Assembly: GCF_014836885.1 (NCBI RefSeq)
Contig: NZ_JACSPY010000002.1
Coordinates: forward strand, 62,001-126,000
Length of the DNA: 64,000 nt
DNA from: Brevibacterium gallinarum
GTDB taxonomy: Bacteria > Actinomycetota > Actinomycetes > Actinomycetales > Brevibacteriaceae
Direction: 5' to 3'
Positions 1 through 7,729 of this stretch are shown in pieces; the stretch's first letter is position 1, and each line of letters starts with the position of its first letter. The notes beneath the pieces were generated by a model, which was not told where the DNA came from, did not search any database, and saw nothing but the letters and a program-made list of their open reading frames with translations. The position numbers and the translations under genes were made by a program.

Positions 1-668
1 TGCGGATCGATGAACCCGGTGTTCGTCGCGGACGTCCACTTCGCGCCGTTCGGCTCATCGCTGTTGACCATGACACCGAAGTGCAGGTGCGGGCCGGTGC
101 TGTTGCCGGTGTTGCCGGCCTTACCGACGACCGAACCGGCCTTGACCTTGTCACCGGGCTTGACGTCGACGGCGCTCAGGTGGCCGTAGTAGCTGTACAT
201 CTCATCGCCGCCGATCTCGCCGTGCTTGACGACAACACCGTTGCCGGTGTGGTGCTTGAGCGCTGAGCTCGGGCTCGTGTCGCCGACCGTCTTGCCGGTC
301 TCGACGCGCAGCACCTCACCGTCGGTCACCGCGGTGATCGGGGTGCCGGTGGCCACCCCGTAGTCGGTGCCGAGGTGGAAGGAGTCCCCGCGCGGGCCGA
401 ACACGCTGGTCGGGGCGCCGGAGCCGGCCGGCACCGGTGAGCTGTAGGAACGTTCGGCTGACTGTTCGGCCGACTGCTCGGCGACCGTTCCCGAGGCGGC
501 GGGCGCCTGGGCGGCGTGGGCGGCGGCAGGGGAGAGGCCGCCGGCGAGCAGGCCGATGCCTGCAGCGGTGCCGACTGCTGCGGTAAGCAGGGTGCGGCGG
601 CGCCGGGTGGGTGCTGGCGTTGCGGTCGTGGGAGTCGTGGTCGAGGGGGTGGGGATTGCGGAGGACAT
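1..668 (-). CDS. Secreted M23 family metallopeptidase (C-terminus beyond left edge)
   Basis: Predicted extracellular peptidoglycan endopeptidase of the LytM/M23 family. The N-terminus has an Arg-rich stretch (about residues 21-26), a hydrophobic Ala/Gly segment and a likely cleavage region near AHAAQA, so it reads as an exported protein. A Ser/Glu/Ala linker follows, then the peptidase domain from about residue 83. Zn ligands are visible as H98 and D102 (HLGTD) and the HLHFG motif (H194, H196). The ATG at 668 is preceded by a good AAAGGTGG ribosome site. The gene is cut by the window edge just after the HLHFG motif, so only the extreme C-terminus is unseen. It is divergent from the ornithine-cyclodeaminase-family pseudogene. 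Confidence 0.88.
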   Translation of the reverse strand, partial: MSSAIPTPSTTTPTTATPAPTRRRRTLLTAAVGTAAGIGLLAGGLSPAAAHAAQAPAASGTVAEQSAEQSAERSYSSPVPAGSGAPTSVFGPRGDSFHLGTDYGVATGTPITAVTDGEVLRVETGKTVGDTSPSSALKHHTGNGVVVKHGEIGGDEMYSYYGHLSAVDVKPGDKVKAGSVVGKAGNTGNSTGPHLHFGVMVNSDEPNGAKWTSATNTGFIDP

Positions 669-836
669 GGATCCACCTTTCTGAAGATCTGGGATCTGTG
701 CGTTCTCCGACCGGCCGTGGGTGACCGGCCATGTCCCACACAAGCAAGCGAAGCTGGAGTTTCCGTCAGCCGAAGCTCAGAGTTCGCTGGCCGGTCAGCC
801 TTCCCAGTGTCTCTGGCCGGTCGTCAGGCAGCGGCC

Positions 837-849
837 TAGACTCAGAGGC
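837..849 (+). promoter_or_regulatory. Predicted leaderless -10 element
   Basis: TAGACT at 837-842, followed by 7 nt and then the ATG at 850. The spacing predicts transcription starting at or next to the start codon. Confidence 0.5.
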
Positions 850-1718
850 ATGCGCATCTTCACCGACGCCGATATCCGCACCCACCTGACCCCGCGCCTG
901 GCCGTCGACACGATGTGCGCCGCGCTCGCTGCCGATGGACGCGATGAGCTCGCCTGCCCGCCCCGGCTGCGCGCACCGCTGCAGTCGGCTGGCCTCGATG
1001 CCGGCACCCTCGTCATCACGGCCGGCGCGACGAGAACGCATCTGGGCTACCGGTCCTATGTGCGCGACCGGCAGCTGCCGGCAGACACCGTGGAGGATCA
1101 GCTCGTCACGGCCTTCAACCGGGAGACCGGCGCGCTCGAGGCGATCGCCGTGGGCTCCCTGCTCGGCAACCGCCGCACCGGCGCACTCGGCGGGGCGGCC
1201 GGCAGGCCGCCCAGCAGCTGTGGGCGCTGCGTGCAGTCGTCGGGATCGAGGACGTGCGCATCTATGCGCCGACGCTCAAACGCCGCGCTGAACTGGCCGA
1301 ACACGCCGCCACCAGCTACGGGCTCACCGCCACGGCCGTGGAGACCGCTGAAGAGGCGGTGCGCGAGGCGAGCATCGTCATCCTCGCCACCACCTCCCAG
1401 ACCCCGGTCATCGACACCAGCTGGCTTGCCGAAGACTGCCTCATCTCCACGCTTGGGCCGGCCACCGCCTCGGGCTCGGAGATCCCCGACGATCTGCTCA
1501 CCGGCGCCTACGTCGTCACCGACGCCCGCGACCAGCACCTGGCCGACCCCGCGGCGCTGCTGCCGCCCGGCGGGGCCGAGGCGATCATCCCGCTCGGACA
1601 GATCGCCAACAACGAGGTCCGCCCGCGCACCGACGGCTGCCGCGTCTACCTCTCCCGCGGCTTAGCCGGAACCGAGGTCGCGCTCCTCACCGCGCTCGCC
1701 GACGCCGTCGACGGCTGA
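850..1718 (+). pseudogene. Ornithine cyclodeaminase/mu-crystallin family gene broken by an internal frameshifting deletion
   Basis: The 5' part (850 to about 1197) reads MRIFTDADIR through RRTGALGG, a typical N-terminal half of ornithine cyclodeaminase/mu-crystallin NAD(P)-dependent enzymes. The family similarity resumes in another frame with QAAQQLWALRAV (from about 1203) and runs to the TGA at 1716-1718. The expected stretch that enters the Rossmann fold, with the glycine-rich GxGxQA dinucleotide loop, is missing at the junction. I therefore infer a deletion of roughly 20 codons that also shifted the frame. The two halves are otherwise intact, so the loss looks recent. A GTG at 1254 could start a fragment, but that product would lack substrate and cofactor sites. 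A sequencing error alone would not explain the missing residues. Confidence 0.75.
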
Positions 1719-1745
1719 GCACCGCGCGCCGGCGCCTCCCGAAAA

Positions 1746-1761
1746 CGTCCCCGCGGGGACG
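1746..1761. repeat. Copy 1 of the 16-bp palindrome CGTCCCCGCGGGGACG
   Basis: A perfect palindrome 28 bp after the pseudogene stop. It could also act as a terminator stem, but there is no T-run. The same 16-mer recurs at 6982, 18002 and 19097. Confidence 0.8.
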
Positions 1762-1798
1762 CGGGAGCAGCCGGTGCCTGCGCATGTGACGAGTGTCG

Positions 1799-1810
1799 TA
1801 GGCTGAGGCC
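1799..1810 (+). promoter_or_regulatory. Predicted leaderless -10 element
   Basis: TAGGCT at 1799-1804, 6 nt before the GTG at 1811. No Shine-Dalgarno sequence is visible, which fits leaderless translation of the YadS-like gene. Confidence 0.45.
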
Positions 1811-2674
1811 GTGAACGTCTCAGTCGCACTGTTCGTCTTAGAACTCGTCGGCGTCTTCGCCTTCGCGATCTCGGGCAACCTGCTTGCCGCGCGCAAGGAC
1901 TTCGACATCACCGGCGGAGTGGTGCTCGGTTACCTTGCCAGCCTGGGCGGCGGCATCATCCGCGATGTCGTCCTCGGTGAGGTGCCGACGTCCCTGCGCG
2001 AGCCGATCTACCTGCTCATCCCGCTGCTGGCCGCCCTCGTCGTCTACTTCATCGGCCGGCACACCGAACGCGCCCGCCTGCCGATCGTCATCTTCGACGC
2101 CGCCGGCCTGTCCCTGTTCTGCACCACCGGCACGATCATCGCCTTGGAGCACGGCATGAACGTCTACGGGTCGATCATGCTCGGCATCATCACCGCCGTC
2201 GGCGGCGGTCTCATGCGCGATGTCGTCGCCAACGAGATCCCGGCGGTGTTCTCCGGCTCGGAGCTCTACATCATCCCCGCCTTCTGCGGCGCCCTGCTGG
2301 CAGCACTCGGCCAGCAGACGAGCATCTGGAACGTATGGGTGACGATCGCCGCCGCCAGCGTCGTCTTCGCCTTCCGGCTCACCGCCTGGTTCCGGGGCTG
2401 GCGGGCCCCAGGCAGCATCCGCGGATGGACCTACCGCGGGGTGGGTGCGGGCATGAAGCGCACCGCCTCAGCCTTCCGCGCACCGGTGCGGCGTGCCAAG
2501 GAAACCGCCGAGGAGGCGGTCAAAGATGCCGCCGAGACCGTCGGCGAAGCCGCCCGCGAGGTCATCGACGAGGTCACCCCCGATGAGAACGGCGCCGCCG
2601 CCTCGGAAACGGATACCGCGCCCGAGGCGAGGGAGACTGGCGACGATCGCCGCCCACCCAGCCCGGGAAGGTGA
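1811..2674 (+). CDS. Trimeric intracellular cation channel/glycine transporter domain (UPF0126, YadS) membrane protein
   Basis: 287 residues. The first 200 carry two repeats of the UPF0126 domain, each with a glycine-rich helix start (LGYLASLGGGIIRDVVLGEVP and later TAVGGGLMRDVVANEIP), giving about seven membrane segments. This family includes YadS/YicG, fold relatives of the TRIC channels; the transported ion or solute is not established here. A charged, Ala/Glu-rich helical tail (about 220-287) is extra compared with E. coli YadS (about 205 residues). The GTG at 1811 is chosen because it begins the first repeat and has a -10 box 6 nt upstream. The gene stands alone and is tail-to-tail with the next minus-strand gene. 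Confidence 0.85.
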   Translation: MNVSVALFVLELVGVFAFAISGNLLAARKDFDITGGVVLGYLASLGGGIIRDVVLGEVPTSLREPIYLLIPLLAALVVYFIGRHTERARLPIVIFDAAGLSLFCTTGTIIALEHGMNVYGSIMLGIITAVGGGLMRDVVANEIPAVFSGSELYIIPAFCGALLAALGQQTSIWNVWVTIAAASVVFAFRLTAWFRGWRAPGSIRGWTYRGVGAGMKRTASAFRAPVRRAKETAEEAVKDAAETVGEAAREVIDEVTPDENGAAASETDTAPEARETGDDRRPPSPGR

Positions 2675-2675
2675 G

Positions 2676-2867
2676 TCAGCCCCGGTGACGTGCGCTGCGG
2701 TCGAATCCGCGGCGGACCGTCGCAGCAATCGCGACTGCGGTCATTTCACTGAGCGCCAGGCGTTCGCGGGCCGGGCAGCTGAAGCGCCCGAGGGCGAAGT
2801 AGTAGCCGACGGCCGGGGCGAGAGCGAGGACGAGCAGTGCCTCACCGGCGAGGAGGCCGAGGATCAT
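2676..2867 (-). CDS. Small membrane protein coupled to the EamA transporter
   Basis: 63 residues: one hydrophobic helix at about 2-26, then a basic cytoplasmic-looking tail. I do not recognise the family. Its ATG (2867) overlaps the stop of the EamA gene in an ATGA arrangement and has an AGGAGGCGG site ending 4 nt upstream, so it is very probably translated and coupled. The pairing suggests a small partner or stabiliser of the exporter, which is inference. It ends 2 bp from the stop of the convergent YadS-like gene. Confidence 0.6.
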   Translation of the reverse strand: MILGLLAGEALLVLALAPAVGYYFALGRFSCPARERLALSEMTAVAIAATVRRGFDRSARHRG

Positions 2868-3814
2868 GGCCGCCTCCTGGTCTTGATCTGGACCGGTTTC
2901 AAGCGCATGCGCACGGTCGCAGCCGTGCAGGCGATGACGATGAGGCCGCCGAGCACGGTGAGAAGCGAGATGTGCTCGCCGAGCAGGAGGGCCGCCCAGA
3001 TCAGTGAGATGACCGGTTGGATGAGCTGCACCTGGCTCACCGTCGTCATCGGCCCGATCGCCAGGCCGCGGTACCAGGCGAAGAAACCGAGGTACATGCT
3101 CACCGCGCACAGGTAGGCGAAGGCTGCCCAGCCAGTGAGGCTGACATTGGTGAGCTGGTTGCGCACGGCGGGTTCGGACAGGGTGAGCGCGGTGATGGCG
3201 AGGGTGACCGGGGCGCTGATGACGAGTGCCCAGGACACGACCTGCCAGGAGCCGAGGTCGCGGGAGAGGATCCCGCCTTCGGCATAGCCGAGGGCTGCGG
3301 TCACGACTGCCCCGAGGAGCAGCAGGTCAGGCCATGCCAGGGATCCAAGCGAGCCGCCGTGGACGGCGGCGAAGCCGAGCGCGGCGACAGCGCCGAGGCC
3401 AGCGAGGACCCAGAAGAGCACCGGTGGGCGCTCGCCGGTGCGCAGCACGCTGGCGACCGCGGTGGCCGCCGGGAGCACAGCGATGACGACGGCACCGTGG
3501 CTGGCCGGGGTGGTGGTCAGTGCCAGGGAGGTCAGCAGCGGGAAGCCGAGCACGATTCCGATCGCCACCACGCCGAGCTGCAGCCACTGCCGGCCGCGGG
3601 GCAGGCGCGGACGGACGATGAGTAAGACGATGCCGGCGATCGCGGCGGCGATGACCGACCGGCCGGCTCCGGCGATGAGGGCGGGGACGCCCTCGCCGAC
3701 GGCGATGCGGGTGAGCGGGACCGTGAAGGAGAACGCCAGCACTCCGAGCGAGCCCCAGGCCAGTCCGGACCATGCGGCCGGGTGGTGCTCGCGGGTGGAT
3801 ATCGGTTGCTGCAT
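2864..3814 (-). CDS. EamA/DMT family exporter
   Basis: 316 residues with ten predicted membrane helices in two EamA repeats, the layout of drug/metabolite transporters of the RhtA/YdcZ/EamA group that usually export amino acids or metabolites. The second repeat contains a typical WYRGL-type motif and a C-terminal LLGEHIS stretch. The start chosen is the ATG at 3814 (MQQPISTREH), not upstream in-frame codons that would run through the divergent regulator. The MocR gene begins 28 bp away on the other strand with a shared palindrome between them, so the exporter is the likely regulatory target. Confidence 0.85.
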   Translation of the reverse strand: MQQPISTREHHPAAWSGLAWGSLGVLAFSFTVPLTRIAVGEGVPALIAGAGRSVIAAAIAGIVLLIVRPRLPRGRQWLQLGVVAIGIVLGFPLLTSLALTTTPASHGAVVIAVLPAATAVASVLRTGERPPVLFWVLAGLGAVAALGFAAVHGGSLGSLAWPDLLLLGAVVTAALGYAEGGILSRDLGSWQVVSWALVISAPVTLAITALTLSEPAVRNQLTNVSLTGWAAFAYLCAVSMYLGFFAWYRGLAIGPMTTVSQVQLIQPVISLIWAALLLGEHISLLTVLGGLIVIACTAATVRMRLKPVQIKTRRRP

Positions 3815-3820
3815 CGTCGC

Positions 3821-3832
3821 AGTAGCGCTACT
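3821..3832. promoter_or_regulatory. Palindromic operator candidate between the exporter and MocR genes
   Basis: AGTAGCGCTACT is a perfect 12-bp palindrome in the 28-bp divergent spacer. On the minus strand it lies just downstream of a TATACA -10 candidate for the exporter, so binding there would affect both genes. GntR/MocR regulators usually bind such divergent spacers. Confidence 0.55.
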
Positions 3833-3842
3833 GTTGTATATC

Positions 3843-5252
3843 ATGACTAACGATAGCACAGGGCGGATCGCGGAGGAGCTGCGCACCTGGATCGCAGGCG
3901 CCGCACCCGGGGCGCGGCTACCGTCATCCCGGTCGCTTGTCGCCGAGCACGGCGCGAGCGCCCTGACGGTGAACAAGGCGATCCGCTCCCTGGCACGTGA
4001 GGGTCTCGTCGAGACCCGGCCCGGCGTCGGCACCTTCGTGCGCGGCGTGCGCACCGCACGCGCCAGCGACCTGAGCTGGCAGACGGCCGCCCTGGGCCCG
4101 CGCCTGCTGCGGCCGACACCCCCGCGGGCGCTCGATGAGACGCACGCTGATGCCGCAGCCCTGCATGCCGGCTATCCGGCACCGGATCTGCTGCCTGAGC
4201 GCCTCGTGCGCGCAGCCCTCACCCGTGCCGCCCGCAGCGCCGCGGCGACCATGCGCTCACCCTCGGCCGGGGACCCGGAGCTGCGCGCCTGGTTCGCAGC
4301 CGAGCTCGCCGAGCTCACCCCGGCTGCGACCGTGCCGCCGCAGCCTAGTGATGTCATCGTCGTCCCCGGCAGCCAGAGCGGCCTCAACGCCGTGTTCCGC
4401 GCACTGGCCGGAGTCGGCGGGACGATCGTGATGGAGTCACCGACCTACTGGGGTGCGATCAATGCCGCCGGGCAGTCGGGGCTGACGATCGCCCCGGTGC
4501 CCAGCGGCCCGGCCGGCCCCGAAGTCGCGGACATCGAACGGGCGCTGATCACCTCCGGTGCGCGTGCGATGTACCTGCAGCCGGACTTCGCCAACCCGAC
4601 GGGCGCGCAGTGGACGGTGGAGAAGAAGCAGCAGGTTCTCGCCCTGGCCCGGGAGCACGGGGTGTTCCTCATCGAGGACGACTGGGCGCATGACTTCGGC
4701 ATCGGGGCTGAAGCCCACCCGCTCATCACCGGGGATGACACCGGACACGTCGTGTGCATCCGGTCGCTGACGAAATCCGTCTCCCCGGCCCTGCGGGTCG
4801 CCGCGGTCATCGCTCGCGGGCCTGCCCGCGAGCGCATCCTGGCCGATGTGCAGGCCGAGTCGATGTACACCTCGGCGATCCTGCAAAGGGCCGCACTCGA
4901 CGTCGTCACCCATTCCGGCTGGCGGAGCCACCTGCGCGACCTGCGCCCGGCGCTCGCCGCGCGCCGGGATGCGCTGCTCGATGCGATCCGCACGCACCTT
5001 CCCGAGGCGGTGGTCGAGGCGGTGCCGCAGGGCGGGCTGCACCTGTGGGTGCGGATGCCGGACGGAACAGATCTCGCCCGGCTGGAGGCCGACTGCCAGC
5101 GCGACGGCGTGCTCATCGCCGGCGGTGACGCGTGGTTCCCGGCCGAACCGGCCGGCCCCTATCTGCGGATGAGCTTCGCCGGACCCGAACCCCACCGCTA
5201 CGCGTCCGCGCTCGCCGTCGTCGCCGGGCATCTGCACGCCCAACACAGCTGA
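3843..5252 (+). CDS. MocR/PdxR-type regulator (GntR HTH fused to a class I aminotransferase domain)
   Basis: 469 residues. Residues 1 to about 70 form a GntR winged helix (LPSSRSLVAEHGASALTVNKA, then VETRPGVGTFV). Residues from about 115 form a fold-type I aminotransferase domain. The PLP lysine is K311 in SLTKS, with the ligand region DFANPTGA and the IEDDW aspartate upstream. MocR proteins use PLP or an aldimine ligand as a signal rather than as a catalyst in most known cases. The adjacent divergent EamA exporter suggests control of amino-acid or vitamin-related export. The ATG at 3843 starts the HTH domain directly. The TGA at 5250-5252 lies inside a long inverted repeat shared with the convergent gene. 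Confidence 0.88.
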   Translation: MTNDSTGRIAEELRTWIAGAAPGARLPSSRSLVAEHGASALTVNKAIRSLAREGLVETRPGVGTFVRGVRTARASDLSWQTAALGPRLLRPTPPRALDETHADAAALHAGYPAPDLLPERLVRAALTRAARSAAATMRSPSAGDPELRAWFAAELAELTPAATVPPQPSDVIVVPGSQSGLNAVFRALAGVGGTIVMESPTYWGAINAAGQSGLTIAPVPSGPAGPEVADIERALITSGARAMYLQPDFANPTGAQWTVEKKQQVLALAREHGVFLIEDDWAHDFGIGAEAHPLITGDDTGHVVCIRSLTKSVSPALRVAAVIARGPARERILADVQAESMYTSAILQRAALDVVTHSGWRSHLRDLRPALAARRDALLDAIRTHLPEAVVEAVPQGGLHLWVRMPDGTDLARLEADCQRDGVLIAGGDAWFPAEPAGPYLRMSFAGPEPHRYASALAVVAGHLHAQHS

Positions 5253-5291
5253 GACGTCCCCGCGGTGACGTCCCCGCGAGGACGTCTCAGC
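5249..5291. terminator. Bidirectional hairpin spanning both convergent stop codons
   Basis: A perfect 13-bp inverted repeat (AGCTGAGACGTCC and its complement) closes a stem that continues after one mismatch for 5 more pairs, with a short loop near 5266-5272. It contains the stop of the MocR gene and of the phospho-lyase-like gene. Two one-mismatch copies of the 16-bp palindrome (5255-5270 and 5269-5284) make up its core. There is no T-run. Confidence 0.6.
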
Positions 5292-6576
5292 TCGGCTCGA
5301 GGTCCTCGAGTGTGTCGTCGAGGGCTGCGAAGAACACCTCGGCCTCGGCCTCATCGAAGACCAGCGGCGGGCGGATCTTGAGCACATCGGCGCCCGGCCC
5401 CGAGGCGGAGATGAGCACCCGGCGCTCCCGCAGCCCGTTGACGATGGCCGCCGCCGTGTCCGCACCCGGCGTGTCGACACCGACGAACAGGCCAGCCGCC
5501 CGCACATCCTGGAGCAGGGCGGTGTGCCCGGCACGAACGGCTAAGCCGTCGGCGAGCACCTGCCCGAGCTGCTCGGCGTGCCGGGGCAGCAGCGAGGCGG
5601 TGATGACATCGAGGACCCCCTGAGCTGCGGCGATGCACACCGGGGACCCACCGAAGGTGTTGAAGTAGCGCACACTCGCGCCGAACGCATCGGAGATCTC
5701 CCGCCGGCTGACGACCGCCGAGATCGGCATCCCATTGCCCATCGGCTTACCGAGCACCACGAGATCCGGCTCGACTCCGTGCCGGGAGAATCCCCACATC
5801 GTGCCGGTGCGCCCGAAACCGGGCTGCACCTCATCGGCGATGACGCACCCGCCGAAGGCCCGCGCGACATCGGCGGCAGCGGCTAAGCCGCCGACCGGAT
5901 CCGGCAGCACTCCATCGGAGGAGAAGATCGAATCGAAGATCACCGCAGCCACCCCGTGCCCGCGCGCCTCAAGGTCGACAGCCGCCGACCGCACCTTAGC
6001 GGCCAGCGTCTCCACGTCCATTCCCGGACGCATGTCGACAGTCGCCACCGCCTCGGCGACGGAATTGTTCACCCCGAGACTCGGCGACAGGCTCGCCGCC
6101 AACGCGGTCGTGCCGTGGTAGGCGTGGGCGGAGATGATGATCCCCTCCCGTCCGGTGGCGAACCGGGCCATCCGTACCGCCAGGTCCACCGCCTCGGACC
6201 CGGAGCAGGCATAGGTGACCTGGTCGAGTGCGGCTGGGAAGGTCTCCAGGAGGGCCTCGGAGTAGTCGAGGATCCCCTCGGTGAGATAGCGGGTGTGCGT
6301 GTTCAGCCGACCCAGCTGCCGGGTCACCGCCTCGGTCACGGCCGGATGCGAGTGCCCGATCGCCGGGACGTTGTTGTACATGTCCAGGTGGGGCCGGCCG
6401 GCCGAGTCGTACAGCCACGCGCCCTCGGCGCGCACGACCTCGACCGGCTCGCGGTAGAACAGCCGGTAGCTGGCCGAGAGCACCGCCTCGCGGCGGGTGA
6501 GCAGCTCAGCAGTGCGAGCCGGCACCTCGGGAGCGGATTCGGGATCGAAGGCGTTGGCCATGTGCATCTGCGCCAT
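5287..6576 (-). CDS. Class III aminotransferase-fold enzyme, phospho-lyase-like (ETNPPL/PHYKPL type)
   Basis: 429 residues, PLP-dependent fold type I. K277 in GKPMGNGMP is the expected Schiff-base lysine, and the IADEVQPGFGRTG motif holds the ring-stacking Asp. The N-terminal region (MYNNVPAIGHSHPAV, RLNTHTRYL, then SGSEAVDLAVRMAR) matches the pattern of ethanolamine-phosphate or phosphohydroxylysine phospho-lyases better than ordinary omega-aminotransferases. Those enzymes eliminate ammonia and phosphate from a phosphorylated amino alcohol. The divergently transcribed neighbour is an APH-type kinase that could make such a substrate. The start at 6576 (MAQMHMANAF) leaves a 70-bp divergent spacer. 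Substrate assignment is inference; a plain aminotransferase is the alternative. Confidence 0.75.
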   Translation of the reverse strand: MAQMHMANAFDPESAPEVPARTAELLTRREAVLSASYRLFYREPVEVVRAEGAWLYDSAGRPHLDMYNNVPAIGHSHPAVTEAVTRQLGRLNTHTRYLTEGILDYSEALLETFPAALDQVTYACSGSEAVDLAVRMARFATGREGIIISAHAYHGTTALAASLSPSLGVNNSVAEAVATVDMRPGMDVETLAAKVRSAAVDLEARGHGVAAVIFDSIFSSDGVLPDPVGGLAAAADVARAFGGCVIADEVQPGFGRTGTMWGFSRHGVEPDLVVLGKPMGNGMPISAVVSRREISDAFGASVRYFNTFGGSPVCIAAAQGVLDVITASLLPRHAEQLGQVLADGLAVRAGHTALLQDVRAAGLFVGVDTPGADTAAAIVNGLRERRVLISASGPGADVLKIRPPLVFDEAEAEVFFAALDDTLEDLEPS

Positions 6577-6634
6577 GGCCCCAGCGTCCCACATCCGCGG
6601 CCCGGACGGTACAGATTCCTCGCGCCCAACCCGA

Positions 6635-6646
6635 TACCCTGAACGT
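6635..6646 (+). promoter_or_regulatory. Predicted leaderless -10 element
   Basis: TACCCT at 6635-6640 followed by 6 nt and the ATG at 6647. No ribosome site is visible. Confidence 0.45.
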
Positions 6647-7729
6647 ATGAAACGGCCGCTGCACACGCTCACCGCCGCGGAGCTCACCGAGATCTGCCGC
6701 ACGCACTTCGGCCTCGACGCCGAGGTCGGCGACTTCCTGCCCGGCGAGATCGCCATCAACGTGCGCCTGCGCGCCGCCGGCCGCGACTACGTGCTCAAGG
6801 CCGAATACCCCACCCGCACGATGGGGCCCGGCCACATCGACTGGATCACCCGCGTGCAGGAGACCGCCGCCCGGGCCGGCCTGCCGGTCGCCGGCCAGGT
6901 TCCGGCCCGGGATTCCACCGTTCCCGAGGCGGTGGTCGCCGATGCAGGCGAGCGGCACCGCTCGTTCGTCGCCGCCGTCGACGTCCCCGCGGGGACGCAG
7001 CCGGCACTTGTGCGCATCCAGGAGTACCTGCCCGGCCGGGTCGCCGCCGGTGCCCACCTGCCTGAGGACTATCCCGCCCAGGTCGGCCGCACGGCAGCCG
7101 CGTTGGTCAACGCGCTGGCGGAGATGGGCGGGGAACCGGGCCCGATGCAGCACCCCTGGTCGTTCGAGACGACCGGTGCCAACGTGCTTTTCGCCTGCCA
7201 GCGCATCGGCAGCCTCGAAGCCGCCGGACAGGTCCCAGCCGAGGTCAGCGGAAAGCTGTCGGGCGACCTTGCGCTCGCCCGGGCGGCCGCTCAGCGCTTC
7301 GAGACCGAGATCGTCCCACAGCTGGCCGGTCTGGAGGAGCAGGTCGTCCACCAGGACCTCAACGACTTCAACCTGCTCGTGGCCGATGAGCAGATCACCG
7401 GGATCATCGACTTCGGCGATGCCCGGACCGCCCCGCGTGTGGCGGAGCTGGCGATCGCCGCGGCGTACACGATGCTCGGCACCGAACGGCCGCTGGCAGC
7501 CCTGCGCGAAACCGTGGCCGCCTATCAGGATGCTGCCGCCGGCACGCCCGCGGAGCTCAGCGACACGGAACTGGGCCTCATCGAGCATGCCGCCTTCACG
7601 CGGCTGTGCCTCAACGCCTGCATCTGGACCTCCCGGACCCTGACCGCCCGGCCCGATGACCATCGCGCAGCCTACGGACGGGAGCGGATGAAGCGCACCT
7701 GGCCGGTGCTGCGCGAGGTGCTCTCATGA
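6647..7729 (+). CDS. Aminoglycoside phosphotransferase (APH)-fold small-molecule kinase
   Basis: 360 residues. The catalytic loop is HQDLNDFN (H235, D237, N242) and the metal-binding motif is IIDFGDA, both standard for choline/aminoglycoside-type kinases. N-terminal residues include the ATP-lysine strand YVLKAEYP. The length and the divergent phospho-lyase-like gene suggest a hydroxylysine kinase-like role, phosphorylating an amino alcohol before elimination. That role is inferred from context only. A copy of the 16-bp palindrome (6982-6997) and of the 12-mer (6923-6934) lie in frame, encoding VPAGT and PEAVV in a loop region. The 3' end overlaps the DUF421 start (ATGA), so the next genes are coupled. 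Confidence 0.82.
   Translation: MKRPLHTLTAAELTEICRTHFGLDAEVGDFLPGEIAINVRLRAAGRDYVLKAEYPTRTMGPGHIDWITRVQETAARAGLPVAGQVPARDSTVPEAVVADAGERHRSFVAAVDVPAGTQPALVRIQEYLPGRVAAGAHLPEDYPAQVGRTAAALVNALAEMGGEPGPMQHPWSFETTGANVLFACQRIGSLEAAGQVPAEVSGKLSGDLALARAAAQRFETEIVPQLAGLEEQVVHQDLNDFNLLVADEQITGIIDFGDARTAPRVAELAIAAAYTMLGTERPLAALRETVAAYQDAAAGTPAELSDTELGLIEHAAFTRLCLNACIWTSRTLTARPDDHRAAYGRERMKRTWPVLREVLS
6982..6997. repeat. Copy 2 of the 16-bp palindrome, inside the APH kinase gene
   Basis: CGTCCCCGCGGGGACG read in frame as part of VDVPAGT. The copy at 18002 is read in the same frame to give VPAGT. Confidence 0.8.

Noticed and set aside
669..849. Possible ydaO-type (c-di-AMP) riboswitch upstream of the M23 peptidase
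   Set aside because: Secreted peptidoglycan hydrolases often have one, and a GTGGG/CCCAC stem and a repeated GGCCGGTC are present on the minus strand. I could not fit the conserved core of the class, so no call is made.
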